Positions 46,362 to 56,349 of a stretch of 64,000 bases of DNA are shown here, piece after piece. The notes below the pieces were generated by a model, which saw only the letters and a list, made by a program, of their open reading frames with translations, did not search any database and was not told the DNA's origin. The stretch covers positions 124,001 through 188,000 of the forward strand of contig NZ_CP015882.1 in assembly GCF_000697965.2 (NCBI RefSeq), written 5' to 3'. The DNA is from Ensifer adhaerens. GTDB taxonomy: Bacteria > Pseudomonadota > Alphaproteobacteria > Rhizobiales > Rhizobiaceae. Numbering within the stretch: the first letter of the stretch is position 1; every line of letters begins with the position of its first letter. Position numbers and translations under genes: made by a program.

Positions 46362-47144
46362 ATGGATTTGGGAATAAGTGGCAAGCGCGCGATCGTCTGC
46401 GCGAGCTCGAAAGGGCTGGGCAGAGGCGTGGCGCAGAAGCTCGCAGAGGCGGGCGTGATCGTTACCCTGAACGGTCGTAACCGGGACGCGCTGGAGGCCA
46501 CCGCGAGGGAGCTTCGCGAGCTGACAAGTGCCGAAGTCTATGCCGTGGTAGCAGACGTGACGACCGTAGAAGGTCGGCAAGAGCTTCTCGAAGCGGAACC
46601 GAAAGCCGACATCCTCGTCACCAACGCAGGGGGACCGCCGCCTGGGTTATGGACTGATTGGGAGACGAATGAATGGTTGAACGCACTGAACGCTAACATG
46701 CTGACCCCGATCTTGCTGATGAAAGCGGTTCTGCCCGGTATGATCGATAGGAGCTGGGGGCGCGTCGTCAACATCACCTCCGCCTCGGTAAAGTCACCGA
46801 TCCCGGAGTTGGGCCTGTCCAACGCATCCCGCAGCGGACTGACCGGTTTTGTGGCAGGGACGGCAAGGCAAGTCGCGAAACATGGCGTAACGATCAACAA
46901 CCTCCTACCGGGGTCACATGAGACTGATCGTGTAGCCGTGCTTCTCCAGCGACGGGCAGAAGTGAAGGGCATCTCAATCGACCAGGCGCGGCAGGAGGCG
47001 CATGCGGAGAATCCGACCGGGCGCTTCGGCACGATTGAGGAGTTCGGCGCTGCCGCGGCATTTCTTTGCAGCCAGTACGCAGGCTATATTGTCGGCCAGA
47101 ACATTCTGCTCGACGGTGGCGCTTTCAGGTCGACGCTTGCTTAA
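46362..47144 (+). CDS. Short-chain dehydrogenase/reductase, atypical active site
   Basis: 260 aa Rossmann protein. Cofactor motif AIVCASSKGLGRGVAQKLAE, NAGG motif (ILVTNAGGPP), and the Ser of NITSASVKSPIPELG are seen. The usual YxxxK is not: the corresponding place reads GLSNASRSGLTGF, with Asn and Arg. This is a known divergent subgroup of SDRs whose chemistry is poorly defined. Last gene of the LysR-controlled operon, followed by a terminator. Confidence 0.88.
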   Translation: MDLGISGKRAIVCASSKGLGRGVAQKLAEAGVIVTLNGRNRDALEATARELRELTSAEVYAVVADVTTVEGRQELLEAEPKADILVTNAGGPPPGLWTDWETNEWLNALNANMLTPILLMKAVLPGMIDRSWGRVVNITSASVKSPIPELGLSNASRSGLTGFVAGTARQVAKHGVTINNLLPGSHETDRVAVLLQRRAEVKGISIDQARQEAHAENPTGRFGTIEEFGAAAAFLCSQYAGYIVGQNILLDGGAFRSTLA

Positions 47145-47187
47145 GTTCCAACGTCTCACGGCATCGCGGACCTCATTTCCGTGTCAG

Positions 47188-47215
47188 AGGGTATTCGAAT
47201 ATTATCGAATACCCT
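47188..47215. terminator. Perfect hairpin between SDR operon and arsH relic
   Basis: AGGGTATTCGA (47188-47198) pairs exactly with TCGAATACCCT (47205-47215) across a 6-base loop, followed by TT. It probably ends the plus-strand operon and, in the other direction, once followed the arsH gene. Confidence 0.8.
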
Positions 47216-47222
47216 TTGATGA

Positions 47223-47740
47223 TCAGATCGACTTGAGTTTGACGCGCTGTTCCGGCTTCTCCGCGTCTTCCTTGCGCTCGCTGTATCGGTCGACGAGATA
47301 GGCCGACGCGTCAGCAGCGTGAATTTCATCAGCTCCTCGCAGAGGTCGACAACGCGGTCGTAGTGGGACGATGGCTTCATACGCCCATTTCCGTCGTACT
47401 CCTGATAGGCCTTGGCGACTGACGTTTGGGGATCGTGATCATGCGCATCCAGCAGCCGGGCAGCCGGAGGGTATTGATGGCATCGAAGGACTGAGAACCA
47501 CCCGACTTGCATGACCGCAAGGGACTTCCCCTGCGTCGCACAGATCGAGCCGACGGACAGCGGGATCCAGTCGATCTGCGCCTTCATGATCCTGGGGCGC
47601 TCCGGGCTGCCCCAGACCTGGCCCTCCGACCATGCCGAAAGTTCCCGGCGTTCCTGGACCTTCGGATGGCGCACGGGTGCATCATCCGGAAGCGGTAAGC
47701 CGGAGGGATCAGATGAAGCACACCTCAGCCCCGAAATGCT
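47223..47740 (-). pseudogene. arsH: arsH-type NADPH-dependent FMN reductase relic
   Basis: Minus-strand segments of ArsH, an organoarsenical-oxidising flavoprotein, appear in order but in different frames: [56 protein letters not shown] and LAVMQV. Then [14 protein letters not shown] with MRMITIP follow in a second frame, [20 protein letters not shown] again in the first, and AYLVDRYSERKEDAEK with VKLKSI* in a third. At least three indels, the loss of part of the SPERHG segment and a degraded N-terminus make it non-functional. No other arsenic genes are nearby. Confidence 0.85.
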
Positions 47741-47853
47741 CCCAAGTACCCCCAGTGCGCTAAGGAGGCGGAAGGCGACGGCTCTTGCTTTTCAACCCAC
47801 AAGCGTCCCAGCGATTAACTCTAAGGCCCTGGTCGTAAGTCGCCCTCAGAGCC

Positions 47854-48348
47854 TCACTTTGCTGGACGATCCCAGGCTCCATCCTCAAGACGGCGATCCT
47901 CGATCAGTTTCCCCACCTGAAGCAAATCGGGCGCATCCGCAAGCGTCCGCGCCAAAGCATCGTTCCGCGGATCCCTGCAGCCGAAATTGAAGACAAGCTG
48001 GTCAGAACGTCCGACCTCGATCCACGTCACCGAGACTGAAGCATGATCCGTGGCAAACTGTCTGCACCGCGCATGCCCCACGGTAATGGTCTCCGTTCCT
48101 TGTGGCCGATGCGGTGCGAGTGCCGACTGAAAGGTGGACCATTCCTTTGGCGTGATCGAGAAAGGCTGTTCGCCATGAACGCTTGTAAAGCGCCGGCCCT
48201 CGAACATACCCCCGCTGGCGCTCACCTGGAAACGGTAAACTGGGCACTCGCCGAGACATGGTTTGCGTTCGACAATGATGCTCGGCGTCTGGCTTTGCTC
48301 CACCAGCAGCGCTGCCGCAGCCATTATAATCTTCGCAACCAGAATCAT
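47854..48348 (-). CDS. DUF6438-like secreted protein
   Basis: 164 aa with a short hydrophobic N-terminus (MILVAKIIMAAAALLVEQSQ) acting as signal or anchor. Then the DUF6438 hallmark VERKPCLGECPVYRFQVSAS, with two cysteines probably disulfide-bonded. Further Cys occur in GHARCRQF and FGCRDPRN. Function unknown. An ATG three codons upstream (48357) is possible. Confidence 0.72.
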   Translation of the reverse strand: MILVAKIIMAAAALLVEQSQTPSIIVERKPCLGECPVYRFQVSASGGMFEGRRFTSVHGEQPFSITPKEWSTFQSALAPHRPQGTETITVGHARCRQFATDHASVSVTWIEVGRSDQLVFNFGCRDPRNDALARTLADAPDLLQVGKLIEDRRLEDGAWDRPAK

Positions 48349-48596
48349 ATCGTGCACCCTTTCAGGACCCTGGGCCGGTCGTCAGGTCCGCTCAACACGT
48401 GTGTCACGGGTCAGCATCTTTTGCGTGTTAAGAAGTCAACCTCAACCAATACGCAGTCCCAGTCAACGCCCTTTTGTGGCTGACAATCTTGACCTGTATC
48501 CGGGCGGGTCACGCGTCTGCCCTTAGCGAGGGGCCGGTCGGTTGGAACAAAACTCCCAAGGTACTGTTTACCTACAAATATGCAGGAGGATCAAAC

Positions 48597-48914
48597 ATGG
48601 CCGATATCGGGCTGCCTATTCCGAAGGCGATCGTCGATCCCACTAAAGATTTCGTGGGCATTCCGGCACAGCAGAGAAACACTGCTAAGGAAATCAATCG
48701 ACTTAGAAAGCAGGTGCGTCGCTTGCAGACGCGTGTTGAGAACATGGGCATAGTGGCAATTCGTCCGAGGCGAAGGACGTATCGACTGGTAGGCGCGGCT
48801 GTAACCATTGCCTTTGCGGGGCTTTCATGGGCCCTTTGGAGATCACGCGATACGGCGACTTTTCGTCGAATAATATCGGTCGCGCTTCCGTTTCGCGATC
48901 CCGGCAACTTCTGA
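48597..48914 (+). CDS. Hypothetical membrane protein, 105 aa
   Basis: Residues 30-55 form a short coiled coil (AKEINRLRKQVRRLQTRVEN), followed by one membrane segment (LVGAAVTIAFAGLSWALW) and a basic tail. ATG at 48597 follows AGGAGGATCAAAC, a strong site. Stand-alone gene, role unknown. Confidence 0.7.
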   Translation: MADIGLPIPKAIVDPTKDFVGIPAQQRNTAKEINRLRKQVRRLQTRVENMGIVAIRPRRRTYRLVGAAVTIAFAGLSWALWRSRDTATFRRIISVALPFRDPGNF

Positions 48915-49272
48915 CCTCTCGCTTCAAGGCCGGTTTTTCAAGCCAGGATCGCCCCCCGTCGGGAAGCGGCGACCGAGGACGCGCCAATCAGCTCCATTCC
49001 GGGAATATCGATGGAACTCGGCCGGGGTCCGCGGGGATAATCGGGGCTCGCAGATCCCCAAGAGTCTCGCCGTCGCATGCGAAACGAATGTAGGCTGGCT
49101 TGGCGAAGGCGAACAGCTTTCCTCCCAATTCAGCGGTCGACAGCGGTGAGCAAGGTTACCGCGCGACGTTTGGAAGCCGACGGGTTGACGGCTCAGTGGA
49201 TCGGTCGTCCAAACCCTCTGTTAAATCTCTGCCGCTAGTCTGTTTCAAAAGGGGATACGGAAAGGCATTTTG
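48915..49272. other. Intergenic stretch before the PilZ-like gene
   Basis: About 360 bases with no convincing gene on either strand. The promoter of the PilZ-like gene is presumably here. Confidence 0.45.
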
Positions 49273-49683
49273 ATGAGAGGCGCGGCGCCGGTGATGTATC
49301 AGCACTTCCTGAACAAGCAAGAGTCCTTCATGTACGATCGGGAAACCAACTTCCCAATGGAGGACACGCGGAACGATGCGCGCATCGAATACACTGAGAA
49401 GGGCATGACGCAACTGAGCTCTCGTCGCTGCGAAATCATCAAGCTTTCGAAAAGCGGCGCCCTGATCAGCATCCTCACGCAGTACACGCTGCCACAGAAT
49501 TTCTACCTGGACATCCCGAGCGCCCGCATCCAGATGGTCGGCTGCCTGACAAAGCGGGTGCATGGTAACAACATTATCGAAGCGCGGTTCCTGCGCATGC
49601 TGACGGACCGCGACCTCAACCGCATCTTCGTCTACAGCACCCATCCGAACCACCGTAATCGCACGCTCGACATTTACCGCTAG
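49273..49683 (+). CDS. PilZ-like protein
   Basis: 136 aa. The middle reads SSRRCEIIKLSKSGALISIL and YTLPQNFYLDIPSARIQMVG, the beta-barrel pattern of PilZ domains. A clear N-terminal RxxxR c-di-GMP motif is not seen, so c-di-GMP binding is doubtful. ATG at 49273 follows GGAAAGGC. Later in-frame ATGs (MYQHF, MYDRE) are possible starts. Short single-domain PilZ-like proteins are common in rhizobia. Confidence 0.7.
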   Translation: MRGAAPVMYQHFLNKQESFMYDRETNFPMEDTRNDARIEYTEKGMTQLSSRRCEIIKLSKSGALISILTQYTLPQNFYLDIPSARIQMVGCLTKRVHGNNIIEARFLRMLTDRDLNRIFVYSTHPNHRNRTLDIYR

Positions 49684-50025
49684 AAAGAATCGTCGGCGCC
49701 GCCGCCAACGGAGCGCCTGCGGTAGCGACCACCAGGCCGATCCCAAAAGGGAGCGGCGATGTCCCTCAAGGCGCCGAGTGACTAGGCAGATCCCATCAAG
49801 CACCTTGACGGTCTGCGAGCCCATTGACGGACAAGGCAGCTCGGTAGGTTGCTTGGCAATGGCATCGGCTGTGCCTAACCACCGCGCCGCCGGCAGAGGA
49901 TATTCTTCACACGAAACACCTGCCATCGGACAGGCGGGACCTGTCCTTGGAGGAACAACAATCCGGCGCGGGGGTTTTCGACTCCAGTGTAAGGAATTTC
50001 CTGATGGGATGGATTGAGGTCGATC
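49684..50025. other. Intergenic stretch before ligD
   Basis: About 340 bases without a convincing gene. Contains the presumed promoter of ligD. Confidence 0.45.
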
Positions 50026-52668
50026 ATGGCGGCTGACAAGCTCTCAACCTACAAGAAGAAACGGGACTTCAAGCAGACAAAGGAACCGAGCGGCGCGGCC
50101 GCTGTCAAGCCGGCCAATCGGCTTCGCTTCATCATCCAGAAACACGACGCGACGCGCCTTCATTACGATCTTCGCCTCGAACTCGACGGCGTGTTCAAGT
50201 CCTGGGCTGTGACGAAGGGGCCGTCACTTGATCCGCATGACAAGCGGCTGGCGGTCGAGGTGGAGGATCATCCGCTCGGCTATGGGGATTTCGAGGGCAC
50301 CATCCCGAAAGGCCAGTATGGCGGTGGCACGGTCATGCTGTGGGACCGGGGCTATTGGGAGCCGGAAGGAAACAAGTCGCCGGAGGAAGCCCTGAAGAAG
50401 GGCGATTTGAAATTCGTGCTGCAGGGTAAGCGCCTAAATGGCAGCTTCGTGCTCGTGCGGATGCGCAACGACCGCGACGGCGGTAAGCGCACCAATTGGC
50501 TGCTGATCAAGCATCATGACGATCATTCCGTTGAAGAGAACGGCGCTGCCATCCTAGATGAGAACATGACCTCGGTGGCTTCCGGACGAACCATGGAGCA
50601 GATCGCAAGCGGCAAGGGGCGCAAGCCCAAGCCGTTCATGATGGCGAGCGGTGAGGTCGAGGCCGACGCAGTCTGGGATAGCAAGCAAGGGCGCGCAGCC
50701 GGTAAACGCAAAGAGAGGGGTCGGACGGATGTGGCGGCGTCGACCGGGGTTGACTTGCCCGACTTCATTGCTCCGCAACTCTGCGAAACCGTGGAGCGCC
50801 CGCCGGTCGGGAAGAACTGGCTGCATGAGATCAAGTTCGATGGATACCGCATCCAAATGCGGGTCGCTGACGGTGAGGTCATGCTGAAGACCCGCAAAGG
50901 GCTGGACTGGACGGCCAAATATCCGGAGATAGCGAGAGCTTCCTCCCAACTGCCCGACTGCATTATCGACGGCGAGATCTGCGCGCTCGACGACAATGGC
51001 GCTCCGGATTTCGCGGCGCTTCAGGCCGCCTTGTCGGAAGGCACCACCGGCAACCTGGTCTATTTCGCGTTCGACCTCCTGTTCGACGGCGGCGAGGATT
51101 TGCGGCCGAGGCCGCTTACCGATCGAAAGGCGCGTTTGCAGGAGCTGCTAGCAGATGCGACCGACAATCCTCGTCTTCGCTTCGTCGAGCATTTCGAGAC
51201 GGGCGGCGATGCGGTCCTGCGTTCTGCGTGCAAGCTTTCCCTCGAGGGCATTGTCTCGAAGCATGCCGATGCGCCCTACCAGTCCGGCCGTACCGACACC
51301 TGGGCGAAATCGAAATGCCGCGCCGGGCATGAAGTGGTTATCGGCGGATACGCCAAGACGAATGGCAAGTTCCGGTCGCTACTTGCCGGCGTCAATCGCG
51401 GTGAGCATTTCGTTTATGTCGGCCGCGTCGGCACAGGCTACAGCGCCAAGAAGGTCGAAACACTGCTGCCAAAGTTGAAGGCTGTGGAAACGACGAAGTC
51501 GCCGTTCACGGGGATCGGCGCGCCGAAGAACGAAAAGGAAGTCGTCTGGGTGAGACCCGAGTTGGTCGCCGAGATCGAATTCGCTGGCTGGACCGCAGAC
51601 GGGCAAGTCCGCCAGGCCGCCTTCAAGGGCCTGCGGGAGGACAAGCCGGCCGATGAGGTGGAGGCGGAAAAGCCTGCATCCCCCGCGACGACCAAAACGC
51701 CCAAGCCCGCGCCGATGGTGAACAATGTCCCGCGCCGCAAGGGCGCGAAGGCCGAGGTCATGGGCGTGCTCATCTCCAATCCGGACAAACCGTTATGGCC
51801 GGACGCCGACGACGGCAAGGCCGTCACCAAAGAAGAGCTGGCCCGGTATCACGAAGCGGTCGGCTCTTGGCTGATCGAACATGTCAGGGGCCGGCCGTGT
51901 TCGATCATCCGCGCGCCTGACGGCATTGGCGGCGAACAGTTTTTCCAACGCCACGCCATGCCGGGTACGTCAAACCTGCTGGAGCTGGTCAAGGTGTTCG
52001 GCGACAAGAAGCCGTATTTGCAAGTCGACCGTGTCGAAGGCCTCGTCGCCGTCGCCCAGATCGGCGGCATCGAACTACATCCATGGAACTGCGAACCAGG
52101 AAATCCGGAGGTGCCGGGCCGGCTGGTCTTCGACCTCGACCCCGGTCCGGATGTGCCGTTCGCGGCTGTGGTTGCGGCCGCCCGTGAAATGCGGGACCGG
52201 CTTGATGATCTCGGACTTGTCAGCTTCTGCAAGACGACTGGCGGCAAGGGACTGCATGTGGTGACGCCGCTGGCCGTGAACGCGCGTACGCCGCTTTCAT
52301 GGGCGCAGGCGAAGGGCTTCGCCCGTGACGTCTGCCAGGAGATGGCCCGCGATAATCCAGACCTTTATCTCATCAAGATGACGAAAAGCCTGCGGGAAGG
52401 CCGCATCTTCCTCGACTATCTGCGCAACGACCGCATGGCGACGGCGGTGGCCCCGCTGTCGCCACGGGCGCGTCCGGGCGCCACGGTGTCGATGCCGCTA
52501 ACCTGGACGCAGGTCAAATCCGATCTCGATCCGAAGCGGTTCACCGTGCGGACCGTACCGGCGCTGCTAACGAAGACGATTGCGTGGGAGGACTATTGCG
52601 ACGGACAGCGCGAGCTCGAACAGGCCATCAAGCGGCTCGGCAAGCAAAGGCTGCGGCATGAGCGTTGA
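50026..52668 (+). CDS. ligD: Multifunctional NHEJ DNA ligase LigD
   Basis: 880 aa. Three domains in the order phosphoesterase-ligase-polymerase. The 3'-phosphoesterase (about 1-200) has [17 protein letters not shown] and [18 protein letters not shown]. The ATP-dependent ligase (about 245-550) has adenylation Lys270 in [12 protein letters not shown]. The archaeo-eukaryotic primase-type polymerase (about 590-875) has [11 protein letters not shown] and the metal motif [11 protein letters not shown]. It repairs double-strand breaks with Ku. ATG at 50026 follows TGAGGTCGATC; a TTG four codons upstream is less likely. The order matches rhizobial LigD rather than the mycobacterial order. Confidence 0.96.
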   Translation: MAADKLSTYKKKRDFKQTKEPSGAAAVKPANRLRFIIQKHDATRLHYDLRLELDGVFKSWAVTKGPSLDPHDKRLAVEVEDHPLGYGDFEGTIPKGQYGGGTVMLWDRGYWEPEGNKSPEEALKKGDLKFVLQGKRLNGSFVLVRMRNDRDGGKRTNWLLIKHHDDHSVEENGAAILDENMTSVASGRTMEQIASGKGRKPKPFMMASGEVEADAVWDSKQGRAAGKRKERGRTDVAASTGVDLPDFIAPQLCETVERPPVGKNWLHEIKFDGYRIQMRVADGEVMLKTRKGLDWTAKYPEIARASSQLPDCIIDGEICALDDNGAPDFAALQAALSEGTTGNLVYFAFDLLFDGGEDLRPRPLTDRKARLQELLADATDNPRLRFVEHFETGGDAVLRSACKLSLEGIVSKHADAPYQSGRTDTWAKSKCRAGHEVVIGGYAKTNGKFRSLLAGVNRGEHFVYVGRVGTGYSAKKVETLLPKLKAVETTKSPFTGIGAPKNEKEVVWVRPELVAEIEFAGWTADGQVRQAAFKGLREDKPADEVEAEKPASPATTKTPKPAPMVNNVPRRKGAKAEVMGVLISNPDKPLWPDADDGKAVTKEELARYHEAVGSWLIEHVRGRPCSIIRAPDGIGGEQFFQRHAMPGTSNLLELVKVFGDKKPYLQVDRVEGLVAVAQIGGIELHPWNCEPGNPEVPGRLVFDLDPGPDVPFAAVVAAAREMRDRLDDLGLVSFCKTTGGKGLHVVTPLAVNARTPLSWAQAKGFARDVCQEMARDNPDLYLIKMTKSLREGRIFLDYLRNDRMATAVAPLSPRARPGATVSMPLTWTQVKSDLDPKRFTVRTVPALLTKTIAWEDYCDGQRELEQAIKRLGKQRLRHER

Positions 52669-52698
52669 ACGGCAGGGCGCCAAGACCACATAGGACGC

Positions 52699-53076
52699 AT
52701 GAAAAATCACACTGTCCCCATCGAGCACCTGACCCGCCTTCGGCGCATCCGCGGCCTGGTACGGTTGATGGACACGGCGCTCCGCATTCCCGGCACGCGC
52801 GTATCGGTGGGCGCGGACTCGGTTCTTGGTCTCATCCCAGGCGTGGGCGATTTCGCAGCGGCGGCTATCAGCCTCGTCATCGTAAACGAGGCGCGCCGTC
52901 TCGGCGTGCCGAATGACACGCTGGTGAAGATGCTTGTCAATGTCGGCTTCGACACGGTCGCAGGAAGCGTGCCGGTGCTCGGCGATGTCTTCGATATCTA
53001 TTTCAAGTCCAACCGCCGCAATCTGCAACTCGTGCTGGACCACTTGGGCCTCGACCACGCTGACCTCGATCGGTAA
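52699..53076 (+). CDS. DUF4112 membrane protein
   Basis: 125 aa. Typical DUF4112: LRRIRGLVRLMDTALRIPGT, then GADSVLGLIPGVGDFAAAA and GSVPVLGDVFDIYFKSNRRN. Two hydrophobic helices suggest an inner-membrane protein. Starts 30 bases after ligD, so it may be co-transcribed. Role in DNA repair unknown; DUF4112 genes are widespread elsewhere. Confidence 0.88.
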   Translation: MKNHTVPIEHLTRLRRIRGLVRLMDTALRIPGTRVSVGADSVLGLIPGVGDFAAAAISLVIVNEARRLGVPNDTLVKMLVNVGFDTVAGSVPVLGDVFDIYFKSNRRNLQLVLDHLGLDHADLDR

Positions 53077-53082
53077 CGCCGG

Positions 53083-54141
53083 TCAGCTGCGGTCTCCAAG
53101 CGTGGCGATATCGAACACCGCGGCATTGTCCTGGATTTCGCGCAAGCCTTTATAGGAGGCGTGGCGCAGATTTCCCTCGACCGTCCAGCCGCGGAACTCG
53201 ATCTCGGCGATCAGCGTCGGCAGCGCGAACACGTAATTCTTGCCCTTGACTGGCACGACCGGTTTCTTCGTCTTCAGCTTGTCCAATGTTTTGCGCAGGT
53301 ATTCGGCATCCTTCGCCTTGAACCCGGTCCCGACAGAACCCACCGACACCCAGCTATCGCCCCGCCGGGCGGCAAGCAGAAGGCTGCCGATCCCGCTACG
53401 CGCTGCAGCGGACTGCTCATAGCCGACGATCATGAAGCTCTCACTTTGAACGCATTTGACCTTGATCCAGTCGCCTGTTCGTCCCGACCTGTATGGCCGC
53501 TCGCGGTGCTTGGCAACAATGCCTTCGAGCCCCATCGAACATGCATTTGCCAGCAGCTCGACGCCATCACCGTGCGCTTCTTCCGACAGCTGCACCGCGC
53601 CGCTTGCGCCGTCGAGGAAATCCGTAAGCAGATGCCGGCGAACCGAAAGCTCCGTCTTCGTCAGATCGTGGCCATCAAAATAGAGAAGATCGAATGCGGC
53701 AAAGACCGCCTCCGTCGAGGCGCGCTTGCCGCCGCGGCCCCCGAGCGAGCGTTGCAGCGCCCCGAAGTCCGCATGGCCCTCCTTGTTGAGGACCACGGCC
53801 TCGCCATCGAGGATGGCGGTCCCGACGTCGAGCCTCTTCGCGGCTTCCACGATCCGTGGAAAGCGATCGGTCCAGTCGTGGCCGCCGCGCGTGATGATCC
53901 TAACACCCTTCGGTTCGATGTGGATGGCGAGGCGATACCCGTCCCATTTGATTTCGTAGAGCCATTCCGGTCCTTCCGGCGGCGTCGGCCGCAGAAGCGC
54001 CAGGCACGGCTCGATGCGGCCGGGCATCGGATCGAAGGGCAGAGTGGGCTGGTCGCGATTGCGTCGGCGGACCGGCCGCGACTGGAGCGCAGTACCGGAG
54101 TCATCGAGCAAGGGTATGGCCGATCGGCGCTTCGCTTTCAT
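53083..54141 (-). CDS. Stand-alone ATP-dependent DNA ligase (LigC/LigD-ligase type)
   Basis: 352 aa. Only the ligase module: adenylation domain with Lys65 in LYEIKWDGYRLAIHI, motif III-like FAAFDLLYFDGHDL, motif IV LEGIVAKHRERPYRSGRT, motif V DWIKVKC, and an OB-fold C-terminus (EIEFRGWTVEGNLRHASYKG). About 40 basic residues precede it. It probably seals breaks alongside LigD. Convergent with DUF4112 (6-base gap), and in line with the two ku genes. Confidence 0.94.
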   Translation of the reverse strand: MKAKRRSAIPLLDDSGTALQSRPVRRRNRDQPTLPFDPMPGRIEPCLALLRPTPPEGPEWLYEIKWDGYRLAIHIEPKGVRIITRGGHDWTDRFPRIVEAAKRLDVGTAILDGEAVVLNKEGHADFGALQRSLGGRGGKRASTEAVFAAFDLLYFDGHDLTKTELSVRRHLLTDFLDGASGAVQLSEEAHGDGVELLANACSMGLEGIVAKHRERPYRSGRTGDWIKVKCVQSESFMIVGYEQSAAARSGIGSLLLAARRGDSWVSVGSVGTGFKAKDAEYLRKTLDKLKTKKPVVPVKGKNYVFALPTLIAEIEFRGWTVEGNLRHASYKGLREIQDNAAVFDIATLGDRS

Positions 54142-54196
54142 GGCGATCCATCATGCGCAAGAGAGAATACGAACATAAGTGCCTTCCGTGAAGTTT

Positions 54197-55009
54197 TCAG
54201 GATGAGCGCTTTCCTTTTCCGCTCGCCGCCAAACTCTGGCGAAGAGCGTCCATGATGTCGATGACGTTGCTGCCAGCCGCGCCGGTCTCTTCCTTGGCCT
54301 TGCCCTTCTTCAAGGGCCTCAGCCCCTTCTTCTTTTTCGCGATAATGTCGAGGAGAGCGTCCTGCACGGGGTCGGAAACCATGTCCGGGGACCAGGTCTT
54401 GGTGTGCTGCTTGATGAATTTCTCGACAAGGGGAATAAGATCAGGGTCCGACGCATCGTCGATATCCTCGAAATAGGACTCTTCCGGCCGGACCTCGTCG
54501 CCGAAGCGTAGTGTCCAGAGCACGATACCTTCGCCGCGTGGTTCGAGCACGACTGCCCGCTCGCGCCGGCCGATGACGAGTTTCGAAATGCCGAGCACCT
54601 TGTCGGACGCCATGGCGTCGCGAATGACCGCGAAGGCCTCATGGCCGACGGGATCGTCGGGCACAAGATAGTGCGGCTTTTCGAGATAGATCCACTCGAT
54701 GCTGTCGCTCGGGACGAACTTGTCGATGTCAATGGTTTTGACGGTGTCGAGCGCGACGGCATCCAGTTCGTCGTCCGTGAGGAGCACAAAGTCGTTCTCG
54801 CCGCGGGGATAGCCCTTTATCTCGTCCTCATCCTTCAGCGGTTTGCGCGTGACCGCGTCGACAAATTGGGAGACGACGCGATTTCCGGTCTCTTTGTTGA
54901 GCGTGTGAAACCTGACTTTTTCGCTCTCCGACGTTGCTGGCGACATCGAGACCGGGCAGGTGACGAGCGAGAGCTTCAGATAGCCTTTCCAGTATGGGCG
55001 CGGCGCCAT
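54197..55009 (-). CDS. ku: Ku DNA end-binding protein 1
   Basis: 270 aa bacterial Ku homodimer subunit that threads onto double-strand ends and recruits LigD. Core: YWKGYLKLSLVTCPVSM, VRFHTLNKETGNRVVSQFVD and PHYLVPDDPVGHEAFAVIRD. A basic C-terminal tail (KKKKGLRPLKKGKAKEE) then a short helix suits LigD contact. Starts 11 bases after the second ku gene's stop, same strand. Confidence 0.95.
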   Translation of the reverse strand: MAPRPYWKGYLKLSLVTCPVSMSPATSESEKVRFHTLNKETGNRVVSQFVDAVTRKPLKDEDEIKGYPRGENDFVLLTDDELDAVALDTVKTIDIDKFVPSDSIEWIYLEKPHYLVPDDPVGHEAFAVIRDAMASDKVLGISKLVIGRRERAVVLEPRGEGIVLWTLRFGDEVRPEESYFEDIDDASDPDLIPLVEKFIKQHTKTWSPDMVSDPVQDALLDIIAKKKKGLRPLKKGKAKEETGAAGSNVIDIMDALRQSLAASGKGKRSS

Positions 55010-55020
55010 GATCGTGCTCC

Positions 55021-55926
55021 TCAGCCGGCTTTACGCTGTCCGGACGTCGAGCCGCGCGATTTCGAGGCCGCGGCGCGCGACGCCGGCTTGCGCCCGGCGC
55101 CCTTGTTGGCATTGGCGGCGGGTCGCGTCAGTTGATCGCCGCCGGCCTTCAGCATCTTCGCGCTTTCGCGTAGGGCGGCCAGTAGGTCGTCCGGTTTGGA
55201 GACCTTGACCTCCTTTCGCTTCGGCAAGGCCTTGCCTTCAATTTTCGCCTTCACCAGCTCAGCGACCGCCGTCTCGTAACGATCGTCGAACGCGGCCGGG
55301 TCGAAGGTTCCTTTCTTTGTAGCGATGATGTGCTTGGCAAGATCCAGCATCTCACCTTTGATCCGCAGCTTCGGCACCTCCTCAAACGCCTTCTGTGATG
55401 AGCGGACTTCGTAGTCATACTGCATCGTGGTGGCGATCAGGCCTTTGCCGTGGGTGCGGATCAAGAGTGTGCGTATGCGACGAAACAGGACCGTGCGCGC
55501 GATCGCAGCGACCTGCGACTTCTCCATTGCATCGCGCAGCGCGGTAAAGGCGTCTGACGAAACCCGGTCGGTCGGCACGAGATAGTAGGGTTTGTCGAAA
55601 TAGACGTCGTCAACGTCGGAGCAGGGAATGAAGGCTTCGATCTGCAGGGTCTTGTCGCTGTCCGGAACGGTAGCGGCCACCTCCTCCGGATCGATCATGA
55701 TGTAGTGGCCGTTTTCGATCTCGAAGCCCTTTGTCTGATCCTCCCGCTCGACCTCCTTGCCGGTGTCGCTATCGACGAAGACACGGTTAACGCGATTGCC
55801 GGTGCGGCGGTTGATGGTGTGAAACGCGATGCGTGCCGAGGTGCTGGCGGCCGTGTAGAGGCCGACTGCGCAACTGACCTCGCCGAATTTGATGAAGCCC
55901 TTCCACTGGGCACGATGACCGGCCAT
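55021..55926 (-). CDS. ku: Ku DNA end-binding protein 2
   Basis: 301 aa, diverged paralogue of the adjacent Ku. Core: RAQWKGFIKFGEVSCAVGLY, IAFHTINRRTGNRVNRVFVD, PYYLVPTDRVSSDAFTALRD. A longer Lys/Arg/Ala-rich tail (residues 240-301) may bind DNA. Paired Ku genes are known on Sinorhizobium megaplasmids and may form heterodimers. First gene of the ku-ku-ligase set. Confidence 0.95.
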   Translation of the reverse strand: MAGHRAQWKGFIKFGEVSCAVGLYTAASTSARIAFHTINRRTGNRVNRVFVDSDTGKEVEREDQTKGFEIENGHYIMIDPEEVAATVPDSDKTLQIEAFIPCSDVDDVYFDKPYYLVPTDRVSSDAFTALRDAMEKSQVAAIARTVLFRRIRTLLIRTHGKGLIATTMQYDYEVRSSQKAFEEVPKLRIKGEMLDLAKHIIATKKGTFDPAAFDDRYETAVAELVKAKIEGKALPKRKEVKVSKPDDLLAALRESAKMLKAGGDQLTRPAANANKGAGRKPASRAAASKSRGSTSGQRKAG

Positions 55927-56128
55927 CTTTTAAACTCCCGACTCGACGCAACCAAAGCGAGTCAAGCGAATCACGAGCGAATTTGTTCCGACTCGAAAGG
56001 AATCGAAAATCAATAACTTAGGCATGCGTTGGCGCCCTTTTTAACCAGTCTCGACCATGCCGCTGATTCGCTGCATCTTTTCGGGGCGGCGTGCGTTCTT
56101 CCGAAGCCACAACTGGAAGGGAGATGTC

Positions 56129-56263
56129 ATGACGAAACGTGAATTCGTCGATAGCAGAACCGATAGGCGCTATATTCGGCGCCGCGGGAAACGCCAGTTC
56201 AAGGAAAGTATCGATGTGAACCGGGTCCCCGTTCGCCGATCAGCGCACAAAGGCGAAGACTGA
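56129..56263 (+). CDS. Small basic protein, 44 aa
   Basis: Starts MTKREFVDSRTDRRYIRRRG after GGAAGGGAGATGTC, an excellent ribosome site. Highly charged, no domain. Short Lys/Arg-rich proteins with this start recur in rhizobia as I recall. It could bind nucleic acid. It lies between ku2 and the HARP-like gene. Confidence 0.65.
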   Translation: MTKREFVDSRTDRRYIRRRGKRQFKESIDVNRVPVRRSAHKGED

Positions 56264-56349
56264 GGCAAAGCCCGGCAAGGCGGTCTCGGAGATTGGCATA
56301 GGAAGCATTGGCGCGCGGGCCGCCCTCTGTCGTAGCGACGGGTGATGCG

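Noticed and set aside
49156..49926. 256-codon minus-strand frame opposite the PilZ-like gene
   Set aside because: No recognisable product, and the opposite strand has a better ribosome site and a PilZ pattern.
53161..54255. 364-codon plus-strand frame opposite the second ligase
   Set aside because: Antisense to a ligase with intact catalytic motifs.
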